From: an uncultured SAR86 cluster bacterium
GTDB taxonomy: Bacteria; Pseudomonadota; Gammaproteobacteria; Magnimaribacterales; AG-339-G14
NCBI GenBank assembly: GCA_902632605.1
Contig: CACPDB010000001.1
Location: 1 to 64,000 of the forward strand
Direction: 5' to 3'
DNA length: 64,000 nt
Made by a program: the position numbers and the translations under genes. Position 1 is the stretch's first letter; each line of letters opens with the position of its first letter. The notes beneath the pieces are model-generated. The model saw only the letters and a list, made by a program, of their open reading frames with translations. It had not been told where the DNA came from and made no database searches. Shown here piece by piece: positions 17,918-27,429 of the stretch.

Positions 17918-18648
17918 AAGAAGAATTATTAAGATATAGCAGGCATATTATGTTGCCTGAAATAGACATTGAAGGGCAGGAAAAAATTAATAATATGTCA
18001 TTGGCATTTATAGGCATGGGTGGCTTAGGATGCTCTGCCTCTCTTTATTCAGCTTTATCTGGATTTGGTAAAATCAAAATAATAGACTTTGACCTTATAG
18101 AAGCTTCAAACTTACAAAGGCAAATTCTGTTTGATGAAAATGACTTATCAAAAAACAAAGCTACTATCTCAGTAAAAAAATTATCTCAATTAAATCCTTT
18201 TGTTGAACTAACAGGATTAGAGGAAAAAGTTGATTCTAAAAACATCGAATTACTCCTGAAGGATTCAGAAATAATTCTTGATTGCTCTGACAATTTTGAA
18301 ACAAGAAAAATTGTAAATAGATATTGCGTAAAACATAACAAAATTCTTATTTCTGGCTCTTCTATGGCTTGGAAAGGACAATTGGGCTGCTTTGATTTAA
18401 GAAATATTATGAATTCCTGTTATGAGTGCTTATTTGAAGACCTTGAGAACGAAGATTTATCCTGCAGAGAGTCTGCAATTGCGTCTCCGTTAGTTGGAGC
18501 CATAGGCTCTTTAATGGCAATTGAAGTGATAAAAGCGACTATAGAAAAAAATTTTGAATCATATTTTATGGTTTTTGATTCGTTGAAAGGAATTTTTAAA
18601 AAAGTCGATATCCATAAAAATCCAGAATGTAGGATCTGTAGAATCTAA
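17911..18648 (+). CDS. moeB: MoeB/ThiF-family sulfur-carrier adenylyltransferase
   Basis: E1-like enzyme that adenylates the C-terminal Gly-Gly of a sulfur carrier (MoaD or ThiS type). The 245 residues begin RYSRHIMLPEI, then the nucleotide loop GMGGLG at 35-40, the ASNLQRQ arginine motif, LDCSDNF, and two Cys pairs (CYEC near 171 and CRIC at 240-243) that would hold zinc. MoeB is preferred over ThiF from the prfA-prmC-moeB order, but the sequence alone does not separate them. No rhodanese domain is attached. Confidence 0.85.
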   Translation: MLKEELLRYSRHIMLPEIDIEGQEKINNMSLAFIGMGGLGCSASLYSALSGFGKIKIIDFDLIEASNLQRQILFDENDLSKNKATISVKKLSQLNPFVELTGLEEKVDSKNIELLLKDSEIILDCSDNFETRKIVNRYCVKHNKILISGSSMAWKGQLGCFDLRNIMNSCYECLFEDLENEDLSCRESAIASPLVGAIGSLMAIEVIKATIEKNFESYFMVFDSLKGIFKKVDIHKNPECRICRI

Positions 18649-18651
18649 ATT

Positions 18652-19707
18652 ATGTTCAAAGGTTATATAGAAGGTTATTATTCTCGCAGGTTAGCAATTG
18701 ACGCCTTTAAAGACTTAAAAGCACCAATTTCTCATTATTTTTATGGACCAAAAGAAGATATTTATCTACGGCATCGATGGAAAGAGCTTGATAAAAATCT
18801 TAATAGAAGAATTCTTCCAAAAAAAATCAAGCAAGTATATTGCGTTTCTCCCACTTCAGAATTTTTTAAAGACAGTAAAAAAAACTTAAGTCTTTTGAAA
18901 AGAAAATTATCCCATGCTCTTGAGAAAGTAGGCTTTGATGAAATAGCAATTTTCTTCGACGATATTGATATTACTAATTTTGGTCAGGAAGCCGCTGACA
19001 AAGATTTAGGAAAAAAGCATGCTGAAGTTTTAAATGAAGTTTCTATGCATTTTCCAAAACAAAAAAATATATGGTTTTGTCCATCAATTTATAATCTATC
19101 TTTATCAAAAGGGATATTTGATGAAGGATATTTAGGCGGACTGAAAGAAAATTTAAATGAGCGCATAGTTATTTTTTGGACAGGAGACAATGTCATAAGT
19201 GAAAGGATTGATAATTTATCTCTCAAGTTTATTCAAGGTTATTTTAAAAATCCTATAGCCATCTGGGATAATTTTTACGCAAATGATTATTGTCCAAATA
19301 GATTATTTCTAGGTCCCTTAAAGGGAAGATCTTTAAACAAATCAATAATTGGACATTTTCTCAATGGGACTGGTTTAAAGGAAACAGATAAATTTTTATT
19401 AAATTATTTATACAATCCAAGACAGAAAGTTCCATATTTACCAAAAGAATTAAAACCAATCTTCTCTAATCCATTTAGGAAGTTAAACGAAAAGGAATTA
19501 CAGAGCGCTATAAATATTAGTAATAAATCAATTCGATTTATATTTGAAAATCCACTTGATGAAATTTTATTGGAATGGAAACCATTTTTAATGTCTTCTC
19601 TAAACGATATAAAACTTTTTCATTTGCAATCAAAAAAAGAGGTTGAAGGATTTCTTGAGCGAAGATATTCTCCTTTATTCAAAAAGGGTTTAACAAAAAA
19701 AAGGTGA
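18652..19707 (+). CDS. GH84-family beta-N-acetylglucosaminidase (O-GlcNAcase-like)
   Basis: Retaining glycosidase family using substrate-assisted catalysis on beta-GlcNAc. The 351 residues align by eye along the whole catalytic domain of human OGA: GYIEGYY at the start; YGPKED with Lys34; the double catalytic aspartate FFDDID (Asp103, Asp104); FCPSIY (Tyr147); FWTGDNVIS; and WDNFYANDY (Trp205, Asn207, Asp212) followed by RLFLGPLKGR. These correspond to the OGA active-site Lys98, Asp174/175, Tyr219, Trp278, Asn280 and Asp285. There is no signal peptide or membrane segment, so it should act in the cytoplasm. It sits 3 bases after moeB and 4 before an acyl-CoA ligase. A role in recycling amino sugars or in acting on GlcNAc-modified molecules is possible; the substrate is unknown. 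Confidence 0.85.
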   Translation: MFKGYIEGYYSRRLAIDAFKDLKAPISHYFYGPKEDIYLRHRWKELDKNLNRRILPKKIKQVYCVSPTSEFFKDSKKNLSLLKRKLSHALEKVGFDEIAIFFDDIDITNFGQEAADKDLGKKHAEVLNEVSMHFPKQKNIWFCPSIYNLSLSKGIFDEGYLGGLKENLNERIVIFWTGDNVISERIDNLSLKFIQGYFKNPIAIWDNFYANDYCPNRLFLGPLKGRSLNKSIIGHFLNGTGLKETDKFLLNYLYNPRQKVPYLPKELKPIFSNPFRKLNEKELQSAINISNKSIRFIFENPLDEILLEWKPFLMSSLNDIKLFHLQSKKEVEGFLERRYSPLFKKGLTKKR

Positions 19708-19711
19708 AATT

Positions 19712-21328
19712 ATGTTAGGGAATATGATGAATGAACAACTTCTAATTTCAGGAGTTTTAGAACATGCTATAAAAAATAACGCCAATACCGAAATAGTAAG
19801 CAACACTGTAGAAGGAGGCATACATAGATATACCATTAAAGATTCTGCAAAAAGATCAAAGAAATTGGCCAATGCTTTGCTTAATTTAAGTATTAAAGAG
19901 GGGGATATAATTGCCACAATGGCAGTAAACAGTTATCGCCATTTAGAACTTTATTTTGGCATTTCTGGATTGGGAGCTGTTCTCCATACTCTTAATCCAA
20001 GATTGTTTCCAGATGACATTAAATACATTGTTAATCATGCCGAAGATAAATACATCTTCGTTGATGCGCCTTTTATACCAATCATAGAAAATGTCATCTC
20101 TGACCTTAAAACAGTCAAAGGAATTGTGGTACTTACTGATAAGGAGCACATGCCATCTTCATCAATTAAAAATCTCATGTGTTATGAAGATCTTATTGCT
20201 AATGAATCTGAAGAAATAGTTTGGCCTGAGTTTGATGAGAATACAGCATCATCATTGTGTTACACATCTGGTACAACTGGAAATCCTAAGGGAGTTTTAT
20301 ATTCTCACAGATCTACAGTTTTGCATGCTTGGTATGCTACTGCTGGAAATGCAATGAATTTAACTTCTGAAACTGTTTTACTTCCTGTAGTGCCGATGTT
20401 TCATGTTAATGCTTGGGGAATTCCATATGCCTCATTTATGTACGGTGCCAAAATGGTTTTTCCAGGTCCCTTCACTGATGGCGAATCAATTTGTAATTTA
20501 ATTACCTCTGAAAAAGTAAATCAACTTATGGGAGTTCCTACGGTATGGCTTGACTTACTTAATTACACTGAAAAGAACAATATCAAACTTGAGTCTGTAA
20601 ATAGTGTTTTGGTTGGCGGTTCTGCAGCTCCAAAAGCTATGATTAAGGCCTTTCAAGAGAAACATGATTGTTTTTTACTTCATGGTTGGGGTATGACAGA
20701 AATGAGTCCGCTTGGGACACTTAATTCCTTTACTCCAGAGATGGATGGCATGGACCTTGAAGAAAGGTATGAAATTCAAACAAGCCAAGGCAGAGCAGTT
20801 TACGGTTGTTCAATGAAAATAATAAATGATGAAGGTAAGATTCTTCCTAATGATGGAAAAACGTTTGGGAGACTTATGGTCAAAGGACCTGCAATTATTG
20901 AACGTTACTTTAAATCTAATGAGACTGCCCTAGAAGATGGTTGGTTTGATACAGGAGACGTTGCAACAATAGATACTCATGGCTACATGAGAATAGTTGA
21001 TAGAAGCAAAGATGTTATTAAATCTGGAGGAGAGTGGATTAGTTCTATTGATCTAGAAAATACGGCAGTTGGACATCCGGGAGTAGCAGAGGCATGTGTT
21101 GTTGGAGTTGCTCATGCTAAATGGGATGAAAGACCTTTATTGTTTATTGTTAAAAATGGTTTGGAAGAATGTGATAAAGATTCAGTATTGGATTACCTTT
21201 CTGATAAAGTAGCTAAGTGGTGGCTTCCTGATGATGTTATCTTTATAGATGAACTTCCTCACGGAGCAACAGGAAAACTTCTTAAGACAGGTTTGCGAGA
21301 AGATTACAAAAATCATTTAATAAAATAA
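19712..21328 (+). CDS. AMP-forming acyl-CoA ligase (FadD/DmdB-like)
   Basis: ANL-superfamily enzyme that joins a carboxylic acid to CoA by an acyl-adenylate. The 538 residues carry the phosphate loop [11 protein letters not shown] (184-194), [17 protein letters not shown] and the C-terminal catalytic Lys in [14 protein letters not shown]-terminal text such as [20 protein letters not shown] and [10 protein letters not shown] is typical of the medium/long-chain group that also contains methylmercaptopropionyl-CoA ligase DmdB; the substrate cannot be read from the sequence. ATG 19712 is used; ATGs at 19724 and 19727 are also possible. The MaoC hydratase follows, which suggests one acyl-CoA pathway. 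Confidence 0.9.
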   Translation: MLGNMMNEQLLISGVLEHAIKNNANTEIVSNTVEGGIHRYTIKDSAKRSKKLANALLNLSIKEGDIIATMAVNSYRHLELYFGISGLGAVLHTLNPRLFPDDIKYIVNHAEDKYIFVDAPFIPIIENVISDLKTVKGIVVLTDKEHMPSSSIKNLMCYEDLIANESEEIVWPEFDENTASSLCYTSGTTGNPKGVLYSHRSTVLHAWYATAGNAMNLTSETVLLPVVPMFHVNAWGIPYASFMYGAKMVFPGPFTDGESICNLITSEKVNQLMGVPTVWLDLLNYTEKNNIKLESVNSVLVGGSAAPKAMIKAFQEKHDCFLLHGWGMTEMSPLGTLNSFTPEMDGMDLEERYEIQTSQGRAVYGCSMKIINDEGKILPNDGKTFGRLMVKGPAIIERYFKSNETALEDGWFDTGDVATIDTHGYMRIVDRSKDVIKSGGEWISSIDLENTAVGHPGVAEACVVGVAHAKWDERPLLFIVKNGLEECDKDSVLDYLSDKVAKWWLPDDVIFIDELPHGATGKLLKTGLREDYKNHLIK

Positions 21329-21342
21329 AAAAGGAGAAAATA

Positions 21343-21795
21343 ATGGCTGGATTAGTACCTGCAGATACTTTAAAGGATTACATTGGTAAAGATATGGGAG
21401 CTTCCGATTGGCTAAAAGTCGATCAAGATAGAATAAATCAATTTGCTGATGCAACGAATGACCATCAATTTATTCATATCGATTCAGAAAAAGCTACACC
21501 GCTTTTTGGCTCAACAATAGCCCATGGATTCTTATCCCTCTCGTTAATGGCTGGGTTGCCAGCTCCTCAAGTTGCTCCCGAGGGCATGACCATGGTTTTT
21601 AATTATGGACTTGATAAAGTTCGATTTTTAACTCCTGTTAATGTGGGTTCAAAAGTCAGGACTAAATCAACACTTTTATCTGTAGATGATAAAGGTGACG
21701 GAAGATATCTTTTGAAATATGAAGTTGTAATGGAGATAGAAGGTCAAGAAAAACCTGCTTATGTAGCCGAGTCTTTATCTATGTTCATTACTTAG
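21343..21795 (+). CDS. MaoC-like (R)-specific enoyl-CoA hydratase
   Basis: Hot-dog fold dehydratase acting on enoyl-CoA thioesters. The 150 residues contain the hydratase-2 motif FADATNDHQFIHID, with the likely catalytic Asp40 and His45, followed by GSTIAHGFLSLSL. AAGGAG lies well placed before ATG 21343. It is 14 bases from the acyl-CoA ligase, so the two are probably co-transcribed and may process the same acyl group. Its end overlaps the convergent gatB end by 8 bases. Confidence 0.9.
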   Translation: MAGLVPADTLKDYIGKDMGASDWLKVDQDRINQFADATNDHQFIHIDSEKATPLFGSTIAHGFLSLSLMAGLPAPQVAPEGMTMVFNYGLDKVRFLTPVNVGSKVRTKSTLLSVDDKGDGRYLLKYEVVMEIEGQEKPAYVAESLSMFIT

Positions 21796-23227
21796 ATAAT
21801 TTATCCTTTAAAAGTTTATTTACAACTTGTGGGCTTGCACTGCCCGAAGTTTTTTTCATAACTTGACCAACAAAAAAGCCTTGCAACCTATCTTTGCCTG
21901 ATTTTAGCTGCTCAAATTGTTTTGGATTTTCAGAAATCACTTCATCAAGGATTTTTTCTATTTCATCATCATTAGAAATTTGTTCTAAACCTTCTTTCTG
22001 AATGAGCTCTTGTATTTCTCCTCCTTCACTCCATATAATCTCAAGAAGTTTTTTTGCAGAGGGGCCAGAAATTTTTTGGTCTTCAATATTTTGAATTATC
22101 TCTGCAATATGCTTTGGATTTACTTTAGATTCAGAAATGTTTGTGTCATTTTTATTAAGAAGGGCAAATAAGTCTCCAGTGATCCAATTTACAGCATTTT
22201 TAGGAGAAACTTTATAAGACAATACTTCTTCAAAAAAGGACGCAGTTTCTTTATTTATTGTCACAAGTTCAGCATTGTCATCTGATAGTTCGTAAGAGTT
22301 CATGAACCTTTCTTTCATAATTTCTGGCAATTCAGGAAGATTTTTTCTCACATCATTAATTTGATCCTTTGAAATCTTTATAGGAATTAAATCTGGTTCT
22401 GGAAAATAGCGGTAGTCATTAGCTTCCTCTTTTGAGCGCATGGATCGCGTAAGATTTTTTTTAGAATCATATAATCTTGTTTCTTGAATAATTTTTTTTC
22501 CCTTTTCAAGCTCTTTTATTTGTCTATCTGTTTCAAAAATAATTGCTTTTTCAACAAATTTGAAAGAATTAATATTTTTTAATTCAGTTCTTGTGCCTAG
22601 TTCTTGATCATTAGGCCTTTTAACAGATACGTTGGCGTCGCATCTCATAGATCCTTGTGACATATCGCCATCTGAGATTCCCAAGAAAGTAACAATACTG
22701 TGTATTTTTTTTAAATACTCAACTGCTTCCTCAGCAGAACTTATATCAGGCTCAGAGACTATTTCTAATAAGCAAGTTCCAGCTCTATTTAAATCTATTG
22801 CAGAGTTATTACTGTACAAGTCATGGATTGATTTCCCAGCATCTTCTTCAAGATGAGCCCGAGTAACACCAATAATTTTTGATTTTTCACCAAGTTTTAT
22901 TTCTACACTTCCTTTGCCGACAATAGGATCATCCAACTGACTTATTTGGTAACCCTTAGGCAGGTCGGGATAAAAGTAATTCTTTCTTGCAAAAATTACT
23001 TTTTCAGATATTTCTGCGTTTATCGCGCAACCAAACTTTAAAGCATGAGAAATTGCTTCCTTATTCAATACCGGCAATACACCAGGAAGCCCTAAGTCAA
23101 TTTCACTAGCTTGAGTATTTGGTTCAGCACCAAAAGCAATTGGTGAAGAGGAAAAAAGTTTAGTTTTGGTTGCAAGTTGCACATGAACTTCCAATCCAAT
23201 GACAGGCTGCCAATTATTTAAACTCAT
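21788..23227 (-). CDS. gatB: Asp/Glu-tRNA amidotransferase subunit B
   Basis: Subunit that binds the mischarged tRNA and activates the carboxylate with ATP in the GatCAB complex. The 479 residues start WQPVIGLEVHVQL and contain the FARKNYFYPDLPKGYQ catalytic-cradle motif, RTELKNINSF, the DYRYFPEPDL segment and the helical tail domain with GSASPQVVNKLL. Full length. It overlaps gatA by 14 bases. The complex makes Gln-tRNA and/or Asn-tRNA; which depends on whether GlnRS and AsnRS exist elsewhere in the genome. Confidence 0.97.
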   Translation of the reverse strand: MSLNNWQPVIGLEVHVQLATKTKLFSSSPIAFGAEPNTQASEIDLGLPGVLPVLNKEAISHALKFGCAINAEISEKVIFARKNYFYPDLPKGYQISQLDDPIVGKGSVEIKLGEKSKIIGVTRAHLEEDAGKSIHDLYSNNSAIDLNRAGTCLLEIVSEPDISSAEEAVEYLKKIHSIVTFLGISDGDMSQGSMRCDANVSVKRPNDQELGTRTELKNINSFKFVEKAIIFETDRQIKELEKGKKIIQETRLYDSKKNLTRSMRSKEEANDYRYFPEPDLIPIKISKDQINDVRKNLPELPEIMKERFMNSYELSDDNAELVTINKETASFFEEVLSYKVSPKNAVNWITGDLFALLNKNDTNISESKVNPKHIAEIIQNIEDQKISGPSAKKLLEIIWSEGGEIQELIQKEGLEQISNDDEIEKILDEVISENPKQFEQLKSGKDRLQGFFVGQVMKKTSGSASPQVVNKLLKDKLSK

Positions 23228-24653
23228 GGAAATCCGTTAATTTCTGAAATTTATTTGCAAGGTTTAGAATTCTTCCTTCTTCAAGATAGTTTCCAATTAG
23301 TTGAAGGCCAATTGGCATTTCGTCAGCAGTGCCTGATGGAATTGATAACGCTGGCAAACCAGCCAAGTTTGCAGGAATTGTATAAATGTCTTGTTCATAC
23401 ATTTCCACAGGATCGCTTATTGAGCCCAGCTCAAAAGAAGAGTCAGAGCAAGTAGGCATTGCTATCGATGAAACTTTTTTAAAAGCTTCATCAAAATCAC
23501 TCTTTATTAAATTTCTAATTTTCAAAGCCTTATTGTAAAAGGCGTCGTAGTAACCTGCAGAAAGACAAAACGTTCCAATAAAAATTCTATTTTTTACTTC
23601 TTTACCAAATCCTTCTGTTCTTGAATTCACATAAAGATCCTCTAAAGAAGATACGCTCTTGCTTCTATGGCCAAATCTAATTCCATCATATCTTGCCAAA
23701 TTTGCTGAACACTCTGCAGGAGCTATTACATAATAAGCCGGTAAGGAGTACTGAATATGAGGCAGATTTATTTCTTCAATTTTTGCTCCATCTTTTTCAA
23801 GAGTAGAAATGGCATTCTTGAAAGAATCTCGTACCTGATCATTTTTAATATTTTCAATTAGTTCTTTAGGAATTCCAATTATATGCTCTTGATCTGAATC
23901 GACTTCCTTTTGTAAATCTTTAACTTCTTCATTCAAAGATGTTGAGTCTTTTTGATCAAATCCAGACATATATTTGAGAGCTATAGCTGCATCCTTAGCA
24001 TTTTTTGCGATTACTCCTGCTTGATCAAGACTGGACGCAAAAGCAATCATCCCCCATCTGGAAACTCTTCCGTAAGTAGGTTTGATACCTGTAACTCCGC
24101 AGAAAGAAGCTGGCTGTCTTATAGATCCTCCCGTATCAGTTGCAGTTGCAAACGAGCAAAGATTGGCTCTAACAGCTGCAGCTGAACCTCCAGAAGAACC
24201 TCCCGGAGAAAATTTTTCATTAATGGGGTTTAAAACATTTCCATAAAAGCTTGTTTCGTTAGAAGACCCCATAGCAAATTCATCCATATTTGTTTTTCCT
24301 ATGGTGATCGCTCCAGCAGTATCTAATTTAGAGAAAACCTCTGAAGAATAAGGAGAAATGAAGTTGGATAACATTTTAGAACCACAAGTTGTTTTTTTAT
24401 CTTTAATACAAAAAATATCTTTATGAGCAATTGGAATCCCTTCTAAAGGCCTAGCTTTGTTTTTTGCAATATTTTCATCTGCTATTAGGACTTTTTCTTC
24501 TGACTCTTCTTCAAAGACTGAAATGAAGCAATTTAGAGATTCCTTTTTCTTAATTTCATTTAAATATGCTTCCGTAATTTCTCTAGATGAGAAAGACTTA
24601 TTAGCTAGCCCAAGTATTTGATCTGTCAAAGAAAGATTTATTAATTCACTCAT
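23214..24653 (-). CDS. gatA: Asp/Glu-tRNA amidotransferase subunit A
   Basis: Glutaminase subunit of GatCAB that releases ammonia for transamidation. The 479 residues form an amidase-signature domain with the Ser-cisSer-Lys triad: Lys78 in AHKD, Ser153 in PGGSSGGSAAA and Ser177 in TDTGGSIRQPA. Length is normal. It lies 2 bases after gatC and overlaps gatB, so the three form one operon transcribed away from mreB. Confidence 0.97.
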   Translation of the reverse strand: MSELINLSLTDQILGLANKSFSSREITEAYLNEIKKKESLNCFISVFEEESEEKVLIADENIAKNKARPLEGIPIAHKDIFCIKDKKTTCGSKMLSNFISPYSSEVFSKLDTAGAITIGKTNMDEFAMGSSNETSFYGNVLNPINEKFSPGGSSGGSAAAVRANLCSFATATDTGGSIRQPASFCGVTGIKPTYGRVSRWGMIAFASSLDQAGVIAKNAKDAAIALKYMSGFDQKDSTSLNEEVKDLQKEVDSDQEHIIGIPKELIENIKNDQVRDSFKNAISTLEKDGAKIEEINLPHIQYSLPAYYVIAPAECSANLARYDGIRFGHRSKSVSSLEDLYVNSRTEGFGKEVKNRIFIGTFCLSAGYYDAFYNKALKIRNLIKSDFDEAFKKVSSIAMPTCSDSSFELGSISDPVEMYEQDIYTIPANLAGLPALSIPSGTADEMPIGLQLIGNYLEEGRILNLANKFQKLTDFHEFK

Positions 24654-24655
24654 AA

Positions 24656-24943
24656 TTATTCAATTACTTTAGGGGTAAGATAAAAACCAGAGTCTTTTTC
24701 CTTGGAAAGTTCTTGAAGTTTTTCTCTTTCAATGTCTTTTGTTTCAATGTCATCTCTCAAAGTCTGAGTATTCTCTATGGGATGAGTTAATGGATTTATT
24801 TTTGAGGTATCTATCTCATCCATTTTGTTGACCATTGTCAAAATTGATTCTAGGTCTTTAATCAAAGAGTTAGATGTCTCCTCATCTATTTTGATCTTAC
24901 TCAATAAAGAAATGTTTTTAAGGTCTTGTTCAGTAATTTTCAT
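24656..24943 (-). CDS. gatC: Asp/Glu-tRNA amidotransferase subunit C
   Basis: Small subunit that wraps around GatA and stabilises the complex. The 95 residues show the family pattern: ITEQDLKNISLLSKIKIDEE at the start, the MVNKMDEIDTS helix, PLTHP, LRDD and a C-terminal FYLTPKVIE, which is the canonical GatC end. It is the first gene of gatCAB. The 80 bases between its start and mreB must hold promoters for both directions; I could not assign clear boxes. Confidence 0.95.
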   Translation of the reverse strand: MKITEQDLKNISLLSKIKIDEETSNSLIKDLESILTMVNKMDEIDTSKINPLTHPIENTQTLRDDIETKDIEREKLQELSKEKDSGFYLTPKVIE

Positions 24944-25023
24944 TATAATGTCAAGAAGAGAGGAAGATTTTATATCAACTTAAAATCAACTACTATTCGA
25001 ATTATTTAAAAAGTTACACAATT

Positions 25024-26064
25024 ATGGTTCTAAAAGCTCTAAAAGGCATCTACTCAACAGATTTATCAATTGACTTGGGCACCGCCAATACACTTATTTT
25101 TGCTAAAGGAAAGGGAATTGTTTTAAATGAACCATCAGTAGTGGCTATAAAAAAATCTGAAGGCCACAGATCAGTTGTTGCGGTAGGCTCTGAAGCAAAA
25201 AGAATGTTAGGAAGAGTTCCTGGAAATATCGAAGCAATTCGACCACTTAAGGATGGAGTTATTGCAGATTTTCAAGTAACAGAAAAAATGCTTCAACATT
25301 TTATCCAAGTTGTTCATGGAGAAAATTTCTTTAAACCAAGTCCAAGAATATTGATTTGTGTTCCTTGTCAATCTACACAAGTAGAAAGAAGAGCAATAAG
25401 AGAATCAGCTCTTCAAGCAGGCGCTAGAGAAGTAAGACTTATAGAAGAGCCAATGGCAGCTGCAATTGGTGCTGGATTGCCTGTTGAAGAGGCATCAGGT
25501 TCAATGGTGGTTGATATCGGTGGAGGTACAACTGAAATAGCAATTCTTGCTCTTAATGGTGTCGTTTTTTCGAGCTCATTAAAAACAGGAGGTGATAGAT
25601 TCAATGAAGCTATTGTGTCTTACATTAGAAGAAAATATGGAGTTTTGGTTGGTGAATCAACTGCCGAAAGAATAAAAGAAACTGTTGGTTGTGCAACTCC
25701 TGAAAGTGAAGATAAATCAATGGAAATCAGAGGAAGAAACTTAGCTGAAGGTGTCCCAAACACAATCAATTTTTCAAGCTTAGAAGCTTATGAAGCCATA
25801 TCAGGACCTTTGTCTTCAATTCTTCAATCTATAAGAAACGCCCTAGAACAATCCCCTCCGGAACTTAGCGCAGATATTTCTGAAAGAGGAATCGTTTTAA
25901 CAGGGGGAGGTGCCTTACTCACAGACCTAGACATAATGATATCTGAACAGACTGGAATTCCGGTAATTGTTGCTGATGATCCTTTGACCTGTGTAGTAAA
26001 GGGTGGAGGAATTGCTCTTGATATTATTGATAAATTTGATGTAGATCTTTTATCTACAGAGTAA
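25024..26064 (+). CDS. mreB: rod shape-determining protein MreB
   Basis: Bacterial actin that directs lateral wall synthesis. The 346 residues match E. coli (347) and carry the actin nucleotide motifs: [21 protein letters not shown], the [12 protein letters not shown] phosphate-2 loop, [11 protein letters not shown] and [12 protein letters not shown]. It heads mreBCD, with mreC 4 bases later, so the cell is expected to be rod-shaped or at least to elongate by the Rod system. Confidence 0.98.
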   Translation: MVLKALKGIYSTDLSIDLGTANTLIFAKGKGIVLNEPSVVAIKKSEGHRSVVAVGSEAKRMLGRVPGNIEAIRPLKDGVIADFQVTEKMLQHFIQVVHGENFFKPSPRILICVPCQSTQVERRAIRESALQAGAREVRLIEEPMAAAIGAGLPVEEASGSMVVDIGGGTTEIAILALNGVVFSSSLKTGGDRFNEAIVSYIRRKYGVLVGESTAERIKETVGCATPESEDKSMEIRGRNLAEGVPNTINFSSLEAYEAISGPLSSILQSIRNALEQSPPELSADISERGIVLTGGGALLTDLDIMISEQTGIPVIVADDPLTCVVKGGGIALDIIDKFDVDLLSTE

Positions 26065-26068
26065 TTTC

Positions 26069-26917
26069 ATGTTCGGCGGTGAACACAAACAAACCGATAT
26101 CGCGCAATCAGCAATATTTACCACAGGGTCAATGCGCGCAAGCCGTTTCTATCCCGCGATTCTTTTTACTTTCCTGATAATGTATGGAGATTATTCTTTC
26201 GATTTGAGCAGTAAAATTAGAATTGTTTCGTCATATATTTTTTCTCCCTTCACGCAAATTGAATACCTAGCTAAAGATAGTTTTAATTCCTTTGATTCTT
26301 ATTTTTCATCTCAAAAAAAACTTTCTGAAGAAATTATCACGTTAAGAAATCAGATAAGAGATTTAGAAAATCAAAATCTCTCTCTTCAAAATACAAAAAC
26401 CTCTTTAAATGAGCTTGAGGAGCTTTTTGACCTAAGTAAGAGTTTTCAGGAACGAGAAATATTTTTAGGCAAAATAACTGATTTCAAGAAATTTCCTAAA
26501 GAACTTCTTTTAGTTGAAACTAGATCAAACAATATTACAAAAGATATGATTGCTTTTAATGCTTTTGGGTTAATAGGAGTTATAGATGAACTTCTTAATA
26601 ACTCTATAAAAATAATACCTCTTCATGACGCATCAATTAAAGTTCCAGCAAAGAATTCTCGGACCTTAGAAAATATAATTATTGTTGGAACAGGTGAGTC
26701 TAAAACATTTCAAATTGAAGAATTTAAAAAAAATGGAGATATAAAAAAAGGGGATGAAATCATTTCGTCTGGATTGGGAGGAAGGTTTCCAGAAGGTTTT
26801 TTGCTTGGAAGGGTGACCGAGATAAAAGAAAATGACCAATCAAACTTTTTGCTTGTTACAGTTCAAAACACTTTTGACTTTAGTTTTGGTTCTAAAATTT
26901 TATTTACTAAGCCATGA
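26069..26917 (+). CDS. mreC: rod shape-determining protein MreC
   Basis: Bitopic periplasmic scaffold of the Rod complex. The 282 residues have a cytoplasmic stretch (1-27), a membrane helix near 28-45, a coiled coil at about 83-120 and two beta-barrel domains (GLIGVIDEL, KKGDEIISSGLGGRFPEGFLLGRV). The first 30 codons look different from the surroundings: CGC, CGT, GCG and CCC codons cluster there, while AGA and A/T-ending codons dominate elsewhere. It overlaps mreD (ATGA). Confidence 0.94.
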   Translation: MFGGEHKQTDIAQSAIFTTGSMRASRFYPAILFTFLIMYGDYSFDLSSKIRIVSSYIFSPFTQIEYLAKDSFNSFDSYFSSQKKLSEEIITLRNQIRDLENQNLSLQNTKTSLNELEELFDLSKSFQEREIFLGKITDFKKFPKELLLVETRSNNITKDMIAFNAFGLIGVIDELLNNSIKIIPLHDASIKVPAKNSRTLENIIIVGTGESKTFQIEEFKKNGDIKKGDEIISSGLGGRFPEGFLLGRVTEIKENDQSNFLLVTVQNTFDFSFGSKILFTKP

Positions 26918-27420
26918 ATAGTCTTGATGATAAAAAACCTTCTATTTTTAATTTTTATTTTTTCGTAGGATTTACTTTAATTATAGCTTCAATAATTGAG
27001 GTTTTATTTAATGACTTCTTGTTGTCTAGACTAACTTTGCCTTTAACTTTGATGACCTTAATTTATTGGAATGTCGCAACCCCTAGCAATATCGGTTTCT
27101 TTTGGACCATGCTTTCTGGTTTTATTTTAGACATCTTTTTAGGATATCTCTTAGGTACTCATGTTGTTATATTTCTTTTGGCATCATACTTTTCTCAAAG
27201 ATACTTCCATAGGTTTAGAGCTTTATTTAGGCTGCAACAATCTTTGATTGTGGCAATTATTGTTTTCATTTATCAAATTTATTTCATCTTAATTTCTAAT
27301 AATTTCACCCTGTACATAATTATTGAACTGTTAATCTTAACAATCATTTCTAGTTTATTTTGGCCAATTATTTATGGAGTTTTGAGATATTTGAGGATAA
27401 AACTTACTTATGGACAGTAA
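26914..27420 (+). CDS. mreD: rod shape-determining protein MreD
   Basis: Integral inner-membrane member of the Rod complex. The 168 residues form about five hydrophobic segments with few charges. The family hallmarks are loose, but length, hydropathy, the GFILDIFLGYLLGTHV segment (the common MreD GxxxDxxxG pattern) and the ATGA coupling to mreC make the call firm. It ends 9 bases before the convergent lptB end, with no room for a separate terminator. Confidence 0.92.
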   Translation: MNSLDDKKPSIFNFYFFVGFTLIIASIIEVLFNDFLLSRLTLPLTLMTLIYWNVATPSNIGFFWTMLSGFILDIFLGYLLGTHVVIFLLASYFSQRYFHRFRALFRLQQSLIVAIIVFIYQIYFILISNNFTLYIIIELLILTIISSLFWPIIYGVLRYLRIKLTYGQ

Positions 27421-27429
27421 AAATTTTGC

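Noticed and set aside
24944-25023. Divergent promoters between gatC and mreB
   Set aside because: Several TATA-like hexamers exist on both strands, but none has a plausible -35 box at 16-18 bases, so no site is annotated.
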